Shown here piece by piece: positions 25,861 to 38,300 of a stretch of 64,000 nt of DNA. The position numbers were made by a program, and so were the translations under genes. The notes beneath the pieces were generated by a model. It made no database searches, was not told the origin of the DNA, and saw only the letters and a list, made by a program, of their open reading frames with translations. Every line of letters begins with the position of its first letter. Position 1 is the stretch's first letter. The stretch is from Isoetes taiwanensis (Eukaryota; Streptophyta; Lycopodiopsida; Isoetales; Isoetaceae), in NCBI GenBank assembly GCA_021234155.1, contig JAJEKV010000053.1:2712077-2776076 (forward strand). Direction: 5' to 3'.

Positions 25861-26517
25861 AGTGAAATTCAGTTTCATATATTGCATTAACGTTTGCAAG
25901 TTCATCAGATTCAAAGCTTGGAAGTGAAATTCAGTTTGCTTATTGCATATATTGCAATAACGTTTGCAAATTCAGCTTTCAGTTTCACACAGTTTCACGT
26001 GTGTGAATCTAGAACTGTATGTTCCTAAAAGCATGCGAATCTAACAACATGTCATGTTGACATTCGAACACATTTTGTAAAAGCATAGAAAGTACAAATT
26101 CATTCCTTGAAAAGCTTTGTTTTCATTCATTAAAAATTGTATGTACATTGTAAAAAAAAAAACGGACTTCTTCAAAAAGATCCGTAGAGGCGAAAATGAA
26201 GCTTCATAGCCTAGCCATATTAGGTCTCCATCGGTCTGCGGTGAAAAAGATGCACAATTGTTAACAAACACGGTTGGTAAACATCTGAGAATAAACATTT
26301 GCCTAACTTTGGTATGTTTAGAGTAGCTGTCTTCTCTACATATTGTTCAAGAGTCATGTCTTCTTCATCACTTTCCTCGTCGATTTGGGAAGCTCAAGTG
26401 TGGGATCTTCATGTGGGGATCTTCGAGTTTATTTGCGAGATCTGACACCTTTAGAAACATCACTTGCTTGCACAAGGGCATGCTTTGATCAAAGTGCATC
26501 TCGAAAGAGATTGGCTG

Positions 26518-26640
26518 GGGAATGATTGGCATTTCGGGGAACAATTGGCATTGGTGGAATGATTGGCATTTCGGGGAACAATGGGCATTGGTGGAATGAT
26601 TGGCATCTCGGGAACAATGGGCATTGGTGGAATGATTGGT
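26518..26640 (-). repeat. 36-37-bp minisatellite coding a PIIPPMPIVPEM repeat
   Basis: Three full units and part of a fourth. Read on the minus strand each codes PMPIVPEMPIIP-type text. One unit is exactly 36 bp (in frame). The other two are 37 bp because they have GGGG where the first has GGG, which is the direct cause of the frame switches. Confidence 0.9.
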
Positions 26641-27229
26641 ATTCGAGGCGGTGTAGCGAAATAGATGGCATGGTAGGAATAGTTGCCATTGCAAGAATAG
26701 ATGGCATTGTAGGCAGCGCTTTCGTATTGATTCAAATGCGGCATTAGCGGCACCTAAATCTATCTGAGGAGGTCTTCAATTTGGCTTCCACATGCTACGC
26801 ATTTTGCACCAAACCACCTGGCGGCCTTGCGAGAATCGAACCACATGTTTGCAATCAAATTTGGAGTTAAAACTTCGGTTTGGATTGCTCAATGTAAACT
26901 GGATTGTTAAAAGACTCTCTAGCGGAGTCTCTTTGGCGATTTTCTTCAAAGCACAGCTTAGCACACACCCTTCTTATAAGGACCTCTCTTCTTTCCACTT
27001 TTGGCACATCTGAAAGTAAAACATGTGGTTAAACTTGATTCATTTCACAAAAACACCTCTCATTAAAAAGGGCAACAAAAATAACCTTTAGTTTACCAGC
27101 AGGGAGGTCGCGTGCACTACACTTTTTAGGCTTGCCTTTTCTCTCATTTGGAAGCTTGGCCACAATAACTACATCACTAACGGCAGGTGCGACATTTGCC
27201 CCTTCCTTTTCAAGCCCCGGTGGGATATT

Positions 27230-27690
27230 TTCAAGATCAACATCATCTGCGGCCGGTTGTCTTGTCTTCTCCTCTTCTCCTTCTTGTGGAAACTCTTTGC
27301 AACAAGAATAAAAATGTTAAGAAGAAAGTTTTAAATTACAGAATGCAAGTTGACATTTGCTTGCCTTTTACGTGGCGAGGTGTTTTGAAGATCAAGATCA
27401 TCTGCGACATCGTATTGTCTTCTCCTCTTCTCTTTTCACGGGTGGAAACAAGCGCAATAAGAATAAAAATGTTAAGAAGAAAGTTTTTGAAATCTGAAAT
27501 GCAAGTTGACATTTGCTTGCCTTTACGTGGCGAGTTGTTTTGAAGATCAAGATCTTCTGCGGCATCTTGGTGTCATGCAGTCTTCTCCTCTTCTCTTCGG
27601 CTGGAAACTCTTGCAATAACAAAAAAATAAATTAAGAAGAAAGTTTTACAATTACAAATTGAAATTGACATTTGCTTGCCTTTACGTGGT
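27230..27690 (-). repeat. Tandem exon duplication, about 155-160 bp, three copies
   Basis: AAAATGTTAAGAAGAAAGTT recurs at 27,311 and 27,466, and a close variant near 27,627. Each unit also carries an acidic coding piece on the minus strand (EEKRR.. then DLDLQN.SPRK) and TTGACATTTGCTTGCCTTT. The parts look like an exon and its flanking intron duplicated together. Confidence 0.85.
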
Positions 27691-28870
27691 GATGTCATTG
27701 ACCTAGGTTAAAGGTCTCTTACCACGACCACATACAATATCGGCATCTTCCTCTTCTTCTTGACATCATCTTGATTTGGATCTTACGCACTCTCCTTAAT
27801 AGGTAAAAGTCTAGGTATCCAAGTTCAACATACAACTCTCTCGGTATATCTAGTTTTGCAAACCATGCATTGTAGGTTTTCCACACATTCTTTGGAAACA
27901 AAAGAGGTGATATTTGTGTCCACAAACCAATTGGACAAACATGCTATAAGATGGACTAAAAGCAAAGCCACAAACTTGGCAACCATCTTCAAAATTGATA
28001 ACAAAGCGTTTGCTGGACTAGGTTTTACAATGCTTGTGCTCATAAAATTATCCCCAAAATCTTTTTGATTTTTAACCTTCACCTTGTAATCATCAACATT
28101 ACAAATCTTAGCACGCAAAGTCAGGTTCTTAGATCTGTTAGTTGCTGGTCCAAATCTGCACTATTATCGACTTGCCTCTTCCTTTTCAAAATCGTGAGCA
28201 ATGACAAACCAAGCTTTGATTCATCTTGACAAAGCTTTCCAAGGGCTTTGGTCTTCATCTGGACAAACCTCTACAAGGTCTTCAATCATTACTTTAGTCT
28301 TCTTCAATCTATCCAAGGCGAAGCGGTTTGCCTCATCAAAGCACGCCATCAAGCCCTCAACTCGATTTTTAAAACTCCAGCTCTCGTCTTGTTTTGTATC
28401 GTGAAATTGATTCTTCAAAACCTAACATGTCGGTCTCTAAAGAAGAAACACCCATACTAATGTTCTTCAAAGCAATCTCCTCCATATCTGTTTTATGTCT
28501 CTTGTTTCTATTGGAAATCTTAATTCTTTCAAAGGCAAATGTAGCCCAATCCAACATATATTTACCGGGGTTTTCTTGACTCTTACAGTGTCATGCCATG
28601 CAAATGCGGGCAAAAATAGTTCTAGCTTCATTGTTCTTGGACCAAAGCCGATAGATTTTCTTGATCAATACCTTGATCGATTCTCAAACTCGGCCTAATG
28701 CAAGACACTTTTATTTTGTTATCCTTCTTTACTTCTTGAGACCAAAGCGTCAAAAAATCTGACTTAGGGCAATCTGTCCAAGTGATCTGCAAAGGATCTT
28801 TGCCCTCATTACACAAAAGCCACGATATTGGACAAACTCCTCACTATGTAAGCTATCTTCATCACGCAAA

Positions 28871-29408
28871 ATAAATAGAAGGTAAATCGGAGAAATGAGG
28901 TCGGATCATAACGGATAAATAAGAACATTAAGCATCAAAATTGAAAAGCCCGGTAACTTAAAGAATCGAGAATGGAGGCCTTTATTAGACTTTTAGCCTA
29001 AAAGATCATTGGAAACTAAAAAATGATCCCGGATCATAAAGACTTCAAAAATTAACCATTGTCATCATCCTTTCACATAAAGGAGCGAAAAAGATCGGCC
29101 TTTATCTATCTTTACCGAAAATATAGAATGCAAAAGAATACCTCACGGTTCTTTGCAAATCCGGTATCTGTCTCTTCACTTAGGCTCCTCATAGAACGGA
29201 CTATCGGTTCGTAGCCCGTAAGGGACAATCATGGGAAGCATGGCAATGATGAAGATGGAGTAGAGAATCATAGCTCGGCCTAATTGCGGCACGAAAAACT
29301 GCGCCCTAGGGTTCCGTTCGAGTCGAGAAAAGTAATTACAATTAAAAAAAAATTGGAGGGAAAAAAGGGTTGGGGGGGGTGCTGGAGGGGTGCTTGCCAT
29401 GCGCGTTT
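28871..29408. other. E0 right subterminal region, no gene
   Basis: No supported coding. Just inside the right TIR there is a short G-run/T-run area (29,340-29,400) that resembles the left subterminal sequence only weakly. Confidence 0.6.
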
Positions 29409-29435
29409 TTGCCCCCCAATATTGTGCTTTGACCC
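29409..29435 (-). repeat. Right terminal inverted repeat of E0
   Basis: Exact inverse of 18,379-18,405; ends GTGCTTTGACCC. Confidence 0.95.
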
Positions 29436-30478
29436 ACAAAGTAAAGGGAGGATGGACAGACTAAAAACCTAACTACAAAGCAATATAGAAGAAATTGTGT
29501 CAAGCTAAATGAACAAAGCGTGGCAATCATGGCAGAACATGGGGAGACATAACATGTTATTACTAGGATTATATTGAACTTGAAACTTTATGTCTGAAGG
29601 AAAAATGGTGGCCAGTGCATCAAGTAGTACTTTTGCCCTTGATTAGATTGAGCTAATAAAGCTTTATGTGTTTAATGACTTTCATGCTACTCTTGAACAA
29701 CGCAATGCAAATACCAACATCAAGCGGGCTGACCTGGAAAATTCTCTACAATGTTATGGAGTATTATTCATCAAGGAGAGAGAATTACAACTTAACAAAC
29801 ATGTAGTGATTATTTAAGAATTTCTTGTTTGTTTTGATTCTAAGCACAATCTAAAAAGCATGTGGCAAAACAAAACTTCTTGTTGCAATAACTTCGCCAT
29901 CTCAGAATATTTAGGTCCAAAGATTGGATTATCAAATTTTTGGTCACCTATCTGCATACTACATACATCTCTGCACATGCCCCTCGTGTCCTAATCATGT
30001 CTATTTCTTTTGCATTGCCAATGAGGCAAATCGCTTGTACGATGAAAACATAAAGCACCACCGAAAACATCTTGAAACCTCGCAATTTCACATAGTTGCC
30101 GAAGATTAGAATATCTAGGCAACATGCTAGTTTCTGAGGTTAGAATAGCCACAAAAGCTAAGCAACATGCTATATTCTGTTTGAGGGGATGATTTCATAA
30201 AAACGATGTTAATGAAAATAACAAAGATGGGAGAGAAGAAGTTCAATATCTAAAAAGGGATGGGCAACACAGTTTGACTCGCATCAACTCTCTATTTTCT
30301 TCTCAAAAATATTGGTGGAGCTTCTCATTCAAGGCATGGCTGATTGCATGCAAATTTTGGTGCTCCAGCAAGAAAAACGAACATCGCATTTTTATGACTC
30401 AAAGTGTCCTCAACATGGCGGGATGTGCATGTCGAGATGAAAAATTCAGACCCAACAAAAATAAAACATCTTGAGAAC
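29436..30478. repeat. Segmental duplication copy 1, right part
   Basis: Matches 34,004-35,026, with the second copy lacking a few bases near 29,552 and 29,707. It begins with the right ACAA target duplicate of E0. It includes two plus-strand open stretches (29,924-30,109 and 30,274-30,474) that are also present in copy 2, but I do not recognise either and do not call them genes. Homology ends in CATCTTGAGAA. Confidence 0.93.
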
Positions 30479-30984
30479 ATCTTTTCCTACATCTAGCTAC
30501 ATCTTTTCCTCTATATTGATATGAACTCTCAATGGTTCAACAAGCACGAAAACCCCCTTTTTTTTTGAATAAATCTTTTTTCCCTACCAAAAAACTTGTA
30601 AAGACCATTTGCCATTGCAAAAAAAAAAAGGAGAAAAAAAAAAAGTCATGACCATTGGAAATAATCTACTCAAATAAAAACCAACTAGTAACTGGTGCTC
30701 CGCATTGCCGGGCATAGATACAATTTTATTATAGGTATCTATAAAGTTGTAGACATCTATACAATGCTATTTTTGAAAGAATGAGATGTGACACACATGA
30801 GCAAAGATCATGTGTCACAATTGGTATGAAACATATACCAACTTGCATTTGACAACCTAAATATCATAAATACTACATTGTGGATTTGGAGTGCAACATT
30901 ATTAATTTGCATTAAGTGCAAGTGTTGTGTTTTTAATCATTGGCTGGATAACATTATTACTTTCAACATTTCTTTTTAAGAATG
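30479..30984. other. Spacer between the two duplication copies
   Basis: About 506 bp, AT-rich, with two A-runs at about 30,620-30,642. No gene seen. The junction into copy 2 is at TAAGAATGGTAGC. Confidence 0.8.
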
Positions 30985-33900
30985 GTAGCTAACGCTCATC
31001 CAATTTAGGAGAGATTACTCTATCGTCATTTAAAGTCGATTGATTCAACATTCAAGTGTGCTAGGCAAGTTCCTGAGAAGTCGGTTCATTGCTTGAAACC
31101 TTACATAGGTAAGGTGCACTGCAATGGCAACTATACACATAAACATATTTTTGATCCATAGAAAATAAGAATAGAATAGAATAGATTTTTTAGAAGAGAA
31201 AACATCAAAAACGTAGTACCATAGACCAAAGACATGGGAAAACGTGTTACATTAATCTATGTTTGCAAGCAAATTAGAGTTAACCTACTTCGCTTTTGCA
31301 AGTTCAAGATGCATGGACATACGATTGGCATGTATTTTAACCTGATCTTTGCAAGTTCCTCATATTAAGTGAAAAAAGAATGACTATGAGTTCCCCCTTA
31401 TAAAATTGCTTGCACAAAACTCGTCTCCTTTCTAGAAAGTGTAGCTTCTATATTTATTGTCTTTGAAGTGTTTCAAGAATGTCTTTCAACCCAATAACAC
31501 TTCAAAAACTGTATTGCCTCTGCAAGCATACACCATCATTAACATAAGAGCTATAACCTGGGATCATGTATGGTGCCAAAAATTTATTCAATAAATCAAA
31601 GCTTCAATGATCAACTTTAAGTACATATGGGTTTATCCATGGCATGCTCACCAAGTTTGAAAGGTCCATAAAAGTCTCAATTATGATATAGTTGATATAT
31701 ACATTCCTTCCATTATCAAGCTTCCTGCATCTTGATGACTTTGCAATGGCTCTGTTACACCTGCAATACGTACAAACACATTTTCTACTTATGCTGTAAC
31801 CTGGGATCACATATAGAAAATGCATAAGTAGGTGCATGTGCTTCTACTTTATCCATTTTTTCATAATCATAGCAAATTACTTAGGCCAGCCAATATTACA
31901 ACTTGTTGACGAACACTTATTAGTGTGAATGGGCACTAATAATTTATTTTATCCTATAAGGTGCACTAACAAATTACCTTGTCTTGAATTGCAATGATTT
32001 ACCTTGTTTTGAATTGCTACATATGAATCAAAAGATGATAGTATGTTTTGGATAAACATGAACACGATACTATAAAAAATTTCAAGGACATTAGAATGTG
32101 GATAGAAGGGAAGAATGCCATTTCGATGAGCTAGCCATTGAATACCTTTGTGGTAGATAAGTTATGGCGTACCATAGGTCTCTCTTTGCATTTCTTGCAT
32201 TCCAAAACAACACCATGCAATTTAGTCAATAAACATATTGAATACTTTTGTAATAAGTTATGGCATACCGTCAATCTCTCTTTGCATTTCTTGCTTATTC
32301 ATTGCTTATTCCAAATAACACCATGCATTTCATTCAATAAATATGGATTCTCTCAAGTTAAGGCCTTTGATCCTAACACGTACAATCATCCAGCATTGAA
32401 ATGTTTTAGAATCATGCTTATTTTGTGTAAAAGGATACAACAGAACCAAAATACATGGGAAATCATGAGAGAAAGAATTTATGAGGTAAAAAATCACGAG
32501 GTAAAAAACTTAAATGCTAAATGGATAAATTATCTATGCTAAGATTGATATCATCTAATTTATGTTGACAAACCAAAAACCAGACCCAAGCTTCAAAAAC
32601 GATACATTATGTGCACACAAGATATGGGAATTCATATAATAATGGAGGCAAATTCAAAAGAGGAATAGCGTAAAAATGTGATAGCGAAATGCTCCTTATC
32701 AAGTCCAACACATTGAAAACTTCCAGTTTCAAGCACTTCTTTTACAATTGCCGATGCTGCCTGATACTCTATAAGTGGCTTCAAGTCTTCATTCCAAATA
32801 GGAAGAAATGTTGGATTCTTGAACTACCTCTTCTTTGTCAAACTCCTTGCTTCTTTTCTCATCCCTCCTCATGACCTGTTGAACTGCCTTTCCACAATAT
32901 TATCTTGATTAAAGACAATGAAGCACAATGGTGATTGAATTTAAAGACAAATCCATGGCAATTACATGATATCCAAGACGTTGGGATACTAATGCCTTAT
33001 GTTGCCCATTGGGAGTAGTGTAAGAATAAGAATGCAAGTGTCGGCCATGGCTCCATCCCAACAATGCCATTTGAGTATAACCTCCATCTTCATATGGTGA
33101 CGTCCTACTTCTTTCAGAAACAAATACAAAATTGTGTATTCAATATCCACTCCAAAGTGGAGCATGGGATTTGCTTGAATCAACAACATGCAAAAGGTGC
33201 GTAGGGCTTCGCACATCCTTGCAGACAACTCAAGTTTCCAATAATGGATTTGTTTCATTCAAGTACTAAATTTTTTTCAGCATCAAGTGAGTACAGAATT
33301 TCAGTTACACACATAAGCAACCCATCCTTAACAGTGCACATACTCCATCCATCTGTCATAAATTATAATGCCAAGTTAGAATCTCCATCATGACAAAAGC
33401 CAAAAGCAATCCTAATAATTACAATAAGTACCCCAGCCATATCCACTTCCAGGAAAAGTTGAAGATCCAAGAAATAGAGTTATTCAAAAAACATCAATAG
33501 GGTTGCCAAAGTTTGGAGTAAAGAACGACCAACTGGTTACTCAATCATTCCCGCGCATGTAGAGGGCATGCTCAATTAAAGAAACATGTTGCAAATCTTT
33601 GATATAGTTATTGCTACTTTGTAAATGGAGTCAATTGGGTTAAAGACAGATTTGGGGTAAGCTTGGACATAACTGTTTATTGTGGAGCCAATTTTGGAGC
33701 CGCTAGAATTAACATGCTCAAAAAGCTGACAACAAAATTATAACCAAGGCAAAATCCATTTACAAAAACTACCAAGCAACCCATTACCAAGAAGCTCCAA
33801 TAGTCAATTAGAAGTAACCTCCAAACCAAATGCAACGGAGAGCTTCAAATTCAGCTAACTGACAATTGCAAACAATGTTAAAGGGACATACCTTAGGTCT

Positions 33901-35026
33901 TCCCATCTCACTAGGACCTGAATTGTCCTGAGTAGACTTCACCTATTGTTGGTGTGTAGAAACACTTATTCTTGGTGTATAAATAATGTTTTGTAGTTAG
34001 AACACAAAGTAAAGGGAGGATGGACAGACTAAAAACCTAACTACAAAGCAATATAGAAGAAATTGTGTCAAGCTAAATGAACAAAGCGTGGCAATCATGG
34101 CAGAACATGGGGAGACATAAGGATTATATTGAACTTGAAACTTTATGTCTGAAGGAAAAATGGTGGCCAGTGCATCAAGTAGTACTTTTGCCCTTGATTA
34201 GATTGAGCTAATAATGCTTTATGTGTTTGACGACTTTCATGCTACTCTTGAACAATGCAATGCAACATCAAGCGGGCTGACCTGGAAAATTCTCTACAAT
34301 GTTATGGAGTATTATTCATCAAGGAGAGAGAATTACAACTTAACAAACATGTAGTGATTATTTAAGAATTTCTTGTTTGTTCTGATTCTAAGCACAATCT
34401 AAAAAGCATGTGGCAAAACAAAACTTCTTGTTGCAATAACTTCGCCATCTCAGAATATTTAGGTCCAAAGATTGGATTATCAAATTTTTGGTCACCTATC
34501 TGCATACTACATACATCTCTGCACATGCCCCTCGTGTCCTAATCATGTCTATTTCTTTTGCATTGCCAATGAGGCAAATCGCTTGTACGATGAAAACATA
34601 AAGCACCACCGAAAACATCTTGAAACCTCGCAATTTCACATAGTTGCCGAAGATTAGAATATCTAGGCAACATGCTAGTTTCTGAGGTTAGAATAGCCAC
34701 AAAAGCTAAGCAACATGCTATATTCTGTTTGAGGGGATGATTTCATAAAAACGATGTTAATGAAAATAACAAAGATGGGAGAGAAGAAGTTCAATATCTA
34801 AAAAGGGATGGACAACACAGTTTGACTCGCATCGACTCTCTATTTTCTTCTCAAAAATATTGGTGGAGCTTCTCATTCAAGGCATGGCTGATTGCATGCA
34901 AATTTTGCTGCTCCAGCAAGAAAAACGAACATCGCATTTTTATGACTCAAAGTGTCCTCAACATGGCGGGATGTGCATGTCGAGATGAAAAATTCAGACC
35001 CAACAAAAATAAAACATCTTGAGAAG
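30985..35026. repeat. Segmental duplication copy 2 (empty site for E0)
   Basis: Continuous version of copy 1: 30,985-34,007 equals 15,366-18,378 and 34,004-35,026 equals 29,436-30,478. The junction at 34,001-34,010 has one ACAA and no insertion. The longest open frame (32,138-32,542, +) comes from an imperfect repeat of about 100 bp and is not supported as a gene. An exon-like minus segment lies at 32,989-33,258. Confidence 0.95.
32989..33258 (-). CDS. Exon-like segment of an unknown conserved gene, copy 2
   Basis: An 89-codon minus-strand open frame with ELSARMCEALRTF and then the same GVDIEYTILYLFLKEVG text as 17,351-17,572. It is intact across a point where copy 1 is shifted, which suggests real former coding. 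Likely one exon of a larger gene; no family recognised. A neighbouring open stretch in the copy (about 32,740-32,850) reads FLPIWNEDLKPLIEY-like text. Confidence 0.35.
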   Translation of the reverse strand: MKQIHYWKLELSARMCEALRTFCMLLIQANPMLHFGVDIEYTILYLFLKEVGRHHMKMEVILKWHCWDGAMADTCILILTLLPMGNIRH

Positions 35027-35355
35027 CAAAAATCCATTCAAGAACGATATGGAAAGGTAGCAAGTGCATGACACAAGCATGCGGCCTTCCACCCATCCGC
35101 ATGCTGCGATTCCATGTGAGAGGAGCACTGCAGTATAAAGTCGAAATTTCGATATGGCCTATCAGAAAAATTTTCGGCATCATAAAAGCTTCAAAAGCTT
35201 AGGCCTACCTGAATAAAAAAAATCTAAAAAGGTTTTCCACTTGCTGGAAAAACCAAATTTAAACAACAGATATATTACAAACGTGTTGCATTCAGAAGAC
35301 GAGCAACATAATTACAAGAGAAGCCAGCTTCATGTACAAGCTAGCACAATCCACT

Positions 35356-38300
35356 TCACATATCTACATACACACGAAAAACAAAACAGCATGACACCAT
35401 CACACGAAGAGACACAAAACTAGGCATGCATCGTACTCTCGTGGTGAGAGCAAGAGATTTAAAGTCCCTAAGCTTCCGACAGAGAAGGCCCCACACATGG
35501 TTCATCTCAGCACGAAAGGTCCTCCTTTCCTTCTGAGGGACATGGATTCCAGGATCATCCATTGCGCACAGACACTCCTCCAAAATATCAAATGCATTCG
35601 TCAGAGCAATCTGCAAGTCATAGATTATACGCATTGTATGTGTGGCCATTCCTTGAGGATCAAAAAAAGGATCTCCACGTGTAGCATTGAACAAGAACCT
35701 CGATTTTTCTTCGCACATCAGTGCTCTCAGATTCACTGTCTAAAGAAACAAGCGACGAAAATAAGTCCACAAACCTTCCTTCATGATCTTCCTCGCGACC
35801 TACATCAGAGAATCAAAGAGTCAGTGTCTTTCAAGCACAAACTAGCATAAAGCATAACATACGATCAAGAGATGGCAAGCGTATGAATCCAACTAGATGT
35901 AATCTTGAAACAAGAGCACGTTAGCGTTCTCGGGAGGAATAAAACCAGACATTTCCTCTCTATATTCCTCATTCTCTTCCTCCTCATCTCCTCCACTCTC
36001 CTCCTCTCCCACACTATCAGGACCATCCAACTCATCAAGCTCTTGGGACGCAATACAATCATTCCAATATATGTGCCTCTTCTTACCGACACGCTCAACA
36101 GGAGCATTCCCATCTGGAGTGCCATAGACTACGCATTGCACATCCTTGATGGAAGTGTGAGAAGGATCCAAAGCGAGCCGCAACAAATACAACTCGGTTA
36201 CAACCAGGTTATTACCTGCCATAAAGATCCACTAAGCGGCTACTCATTTTAGAGTTAGTTGCACATAAAATTGCTATGTCAGATGCAACCACTTTCAATT
36301 CAGCCGGTGGACATTTCTTGAATGGCGTGAATTCCATAAGTTTATCCTTGTCATCATTTCTGTTATCAGATCCAAGATGTTAGTGTCATATTAACAATTG
36401 ATCCATGACAATAAAGCATAAATTGATACCTTCCAATCTCTGCTTCCAGTGGTTTAGACCTGCAAAACGAGTAAAATCTAATAAGCTACTGAAGTATAAC
36501 TAAGTAAATGTAAGCTAGCAATTACCGTTTTGCAGCGGATGTCCCTGCTCTGGTTTGCACTCTCTTTTTTCCAGCTGTTTTGGCATCAGCTTTGACCATA
36601 AATTTTTTTGTTGCCTTGACTGCAATCTCCAAGGCTTCTTCAACATCATCTGGCTCCATTGAATCGTCACAAGTCTCTAAGGTAAAGAAAGTGCTTCATT
36701 TTAATGTTTTGAAAGCAAGACAAAAAAAGAAACACGTACCTGCCAAAGAACAAGACTTTTCCTCAACTTGAACTTCAACAGCAGCTTCATGACTGTTTTC
36801 AATGTCGTCACCAACATGTTCAGTAATTTTATCTGTAAACACGTCAATGTAAGTTTCAAAATACAAAAAAAAAAAAAAAGAAACCCTGAAAAGGAGAAAG
36901 AATTACTTTCTGGGCTTTCAGCTTGTTGCTACAATAGTAGCAGCTCGGCTTCAACAGGTGGGATGTCTTTTTGGAAAACAACCTCTTCTGCAAAATATTG
37001 AACATTAGTGAACTCTAACTACAACAGATATAATCTTAATGTAATCAGACTGTAATCACCCTACCTTCCACAATTTCTGAAGTTTTATCCAAGTACCCCT
37101 CGGTCTCCAAATCCTGCACTGATTGCTTATGAGTTGTTGCAATTCTCAAAGGTGATGTAGATGTGGATGGACTTCCAACATTGATAGCAGCAGCATCTTT
37201 TGTGCCAGGTTCAGCAACTGGGATGTCTAAGAATGGTAAATGCAACCCCTTCCCAACAACATTCTTCTTTTCACCTACAACATAAGATTTTGCTATATTC
37301 AGAACTTAAGCATAGTGCATAAACATGGGTTTTAGTTTACACTGCGGTTTTAGAAACATGAATTGTTTAGTTTACACTTGATTTAGAATCTGAGTTTTAG
37401 TTCTTGCTTTCTTCATACTACCCATATCTGCATTGACACAATTAGGCTCATAAGCAAATAAGAAATGTAAACACTTGATTTAGAATCAAGGGGAGATGTA
37501 GAGTACATAGAAGCAAAATCTGCAGAAAAACAATCAAATGCAAATCAAAACAGAACAAATGTTAATTAGATGCAAGTAGGTTTTTATTACAGGCAAACTT
37601 TATCTTCATTGGCTAATGTAAATTTACAAAATAGAAGTACATTAGTGTGCATAGCTATCGAGAATGTAAAGGAAAACCAAATACTAAATTCAAATACATT
37701 TCCGAACATATGTAAAATGTAAAGAACAAAATATTTTATCAATACACCCTATCAAATACATCATTGAAATTGAATGTAAAGGAAAGTCAAATACTAAATT
37801 CATATGCATTTGAGATCACATGTAAATGCAAAGTAATACCATATGCAATACACCCTATCAATACACCACAAAAGGAATTCGGAAAAGCACTTCATGGCAC
37901 ATGTAAATGTAAAGAAACGAAATATATATTTAGTCTTTACAAAAAGACAAAACCACGCCAAATCAAATGCTAATACGATTTATGTACATGATGGAAACTA
38001 ACTACATCTAAGTACACTCAAACTAATTATGTAATGAAAATAGAAATAGATGTACCTTGAGAAGAGATTCCTAAAGCGATTACGCAGTCCCCTCGGACCA
38101 TGAACAATCATGTACACATGTATTAAAATCGTTGAAACCACGAATACAAGACAAAATAGACAATATGTATGACCACAAAGTGGAGATATTACCATGGTCG
38201 AGTCAAGGCAATCATTGCAAATTGTTGCAAGTATTGGTGATATGTGAGGATGAAGCGCCCGCCTTCTTTCTGCGAGTATGGGGAGCGGGCTGCAGCCTAT

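Larger units (their letters stand above)
26340..28870 (-). pseudogene. Coiled-coil/RING-like gene of E0, multi-exon, broken
   Basis: On the minus strand, from high to low coordinates: WTDCPKSDFLTLWSQEV (about 28,760); a helical, charged region (28,557-28,221) with METDM-like heptads ending in QSPWKALSR; a Cys-rich finger at about 28,000-27,840 with CQVC, LVCGHKYHLFC and CMVC in two frames, typical of a RING-type zinc site; tandem acidic exons (27,680-27,240); KGKPKKCSARDLPAGKLK (about 27,100) before a likely GT..AG intron; then SGKKRGPYKKG (about 26,980); and a Pro-rich repeat tail (26,640-26,520). Homopolymer shifts interrupt it. The architecture recalls the separate gene at 35.4-39.3 kb. 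Function unknown; a nucleic-acid or chromatin partner of the transposase is an inference. Confidence 0.55.
18379..29435 (+). mobile_element. E0: 11,057-bp DNA transposon with 27-bp TIRs and 4-bp TSD
   Basis: The left end begins GGGTCAAAGCACAATATT and the right end is its exact inverse; the match is 27/27 (18,379-18,405 and 29,409-29,435) and then stops. The direct duplication at 34,004 preserves the empty site, so both borders are exact. The cargo is a broken plus-strand transposon protein (about 23.5-25.05 kb), a minus-strand coiled-coil/RING-like gene (about 26.3-28.9 kb), a UGT fragment and internal repeats. A 4-bp duplication with GGG termini does not fit the usual rules for hAT (8 bp), MULE (about 9), CACTA (3), Harbinger (3) or Tc1/mariner (TA). 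I leave the superfamily open. Confidence 0.92.

Noticed and set aside
18379-29435. E0 as an LTR retrotransposon
   Set aside because: Ends are inverted and not direct repeats, 27 bp long, and no reverse transcriptase is present.
32138-32542. 134-codon plus-strand frame in the duplication
   Set aside because: It is made of a non-coding-looking repeat of about 100 bp, and the copy at 16.5 kb is shorter; no family match.
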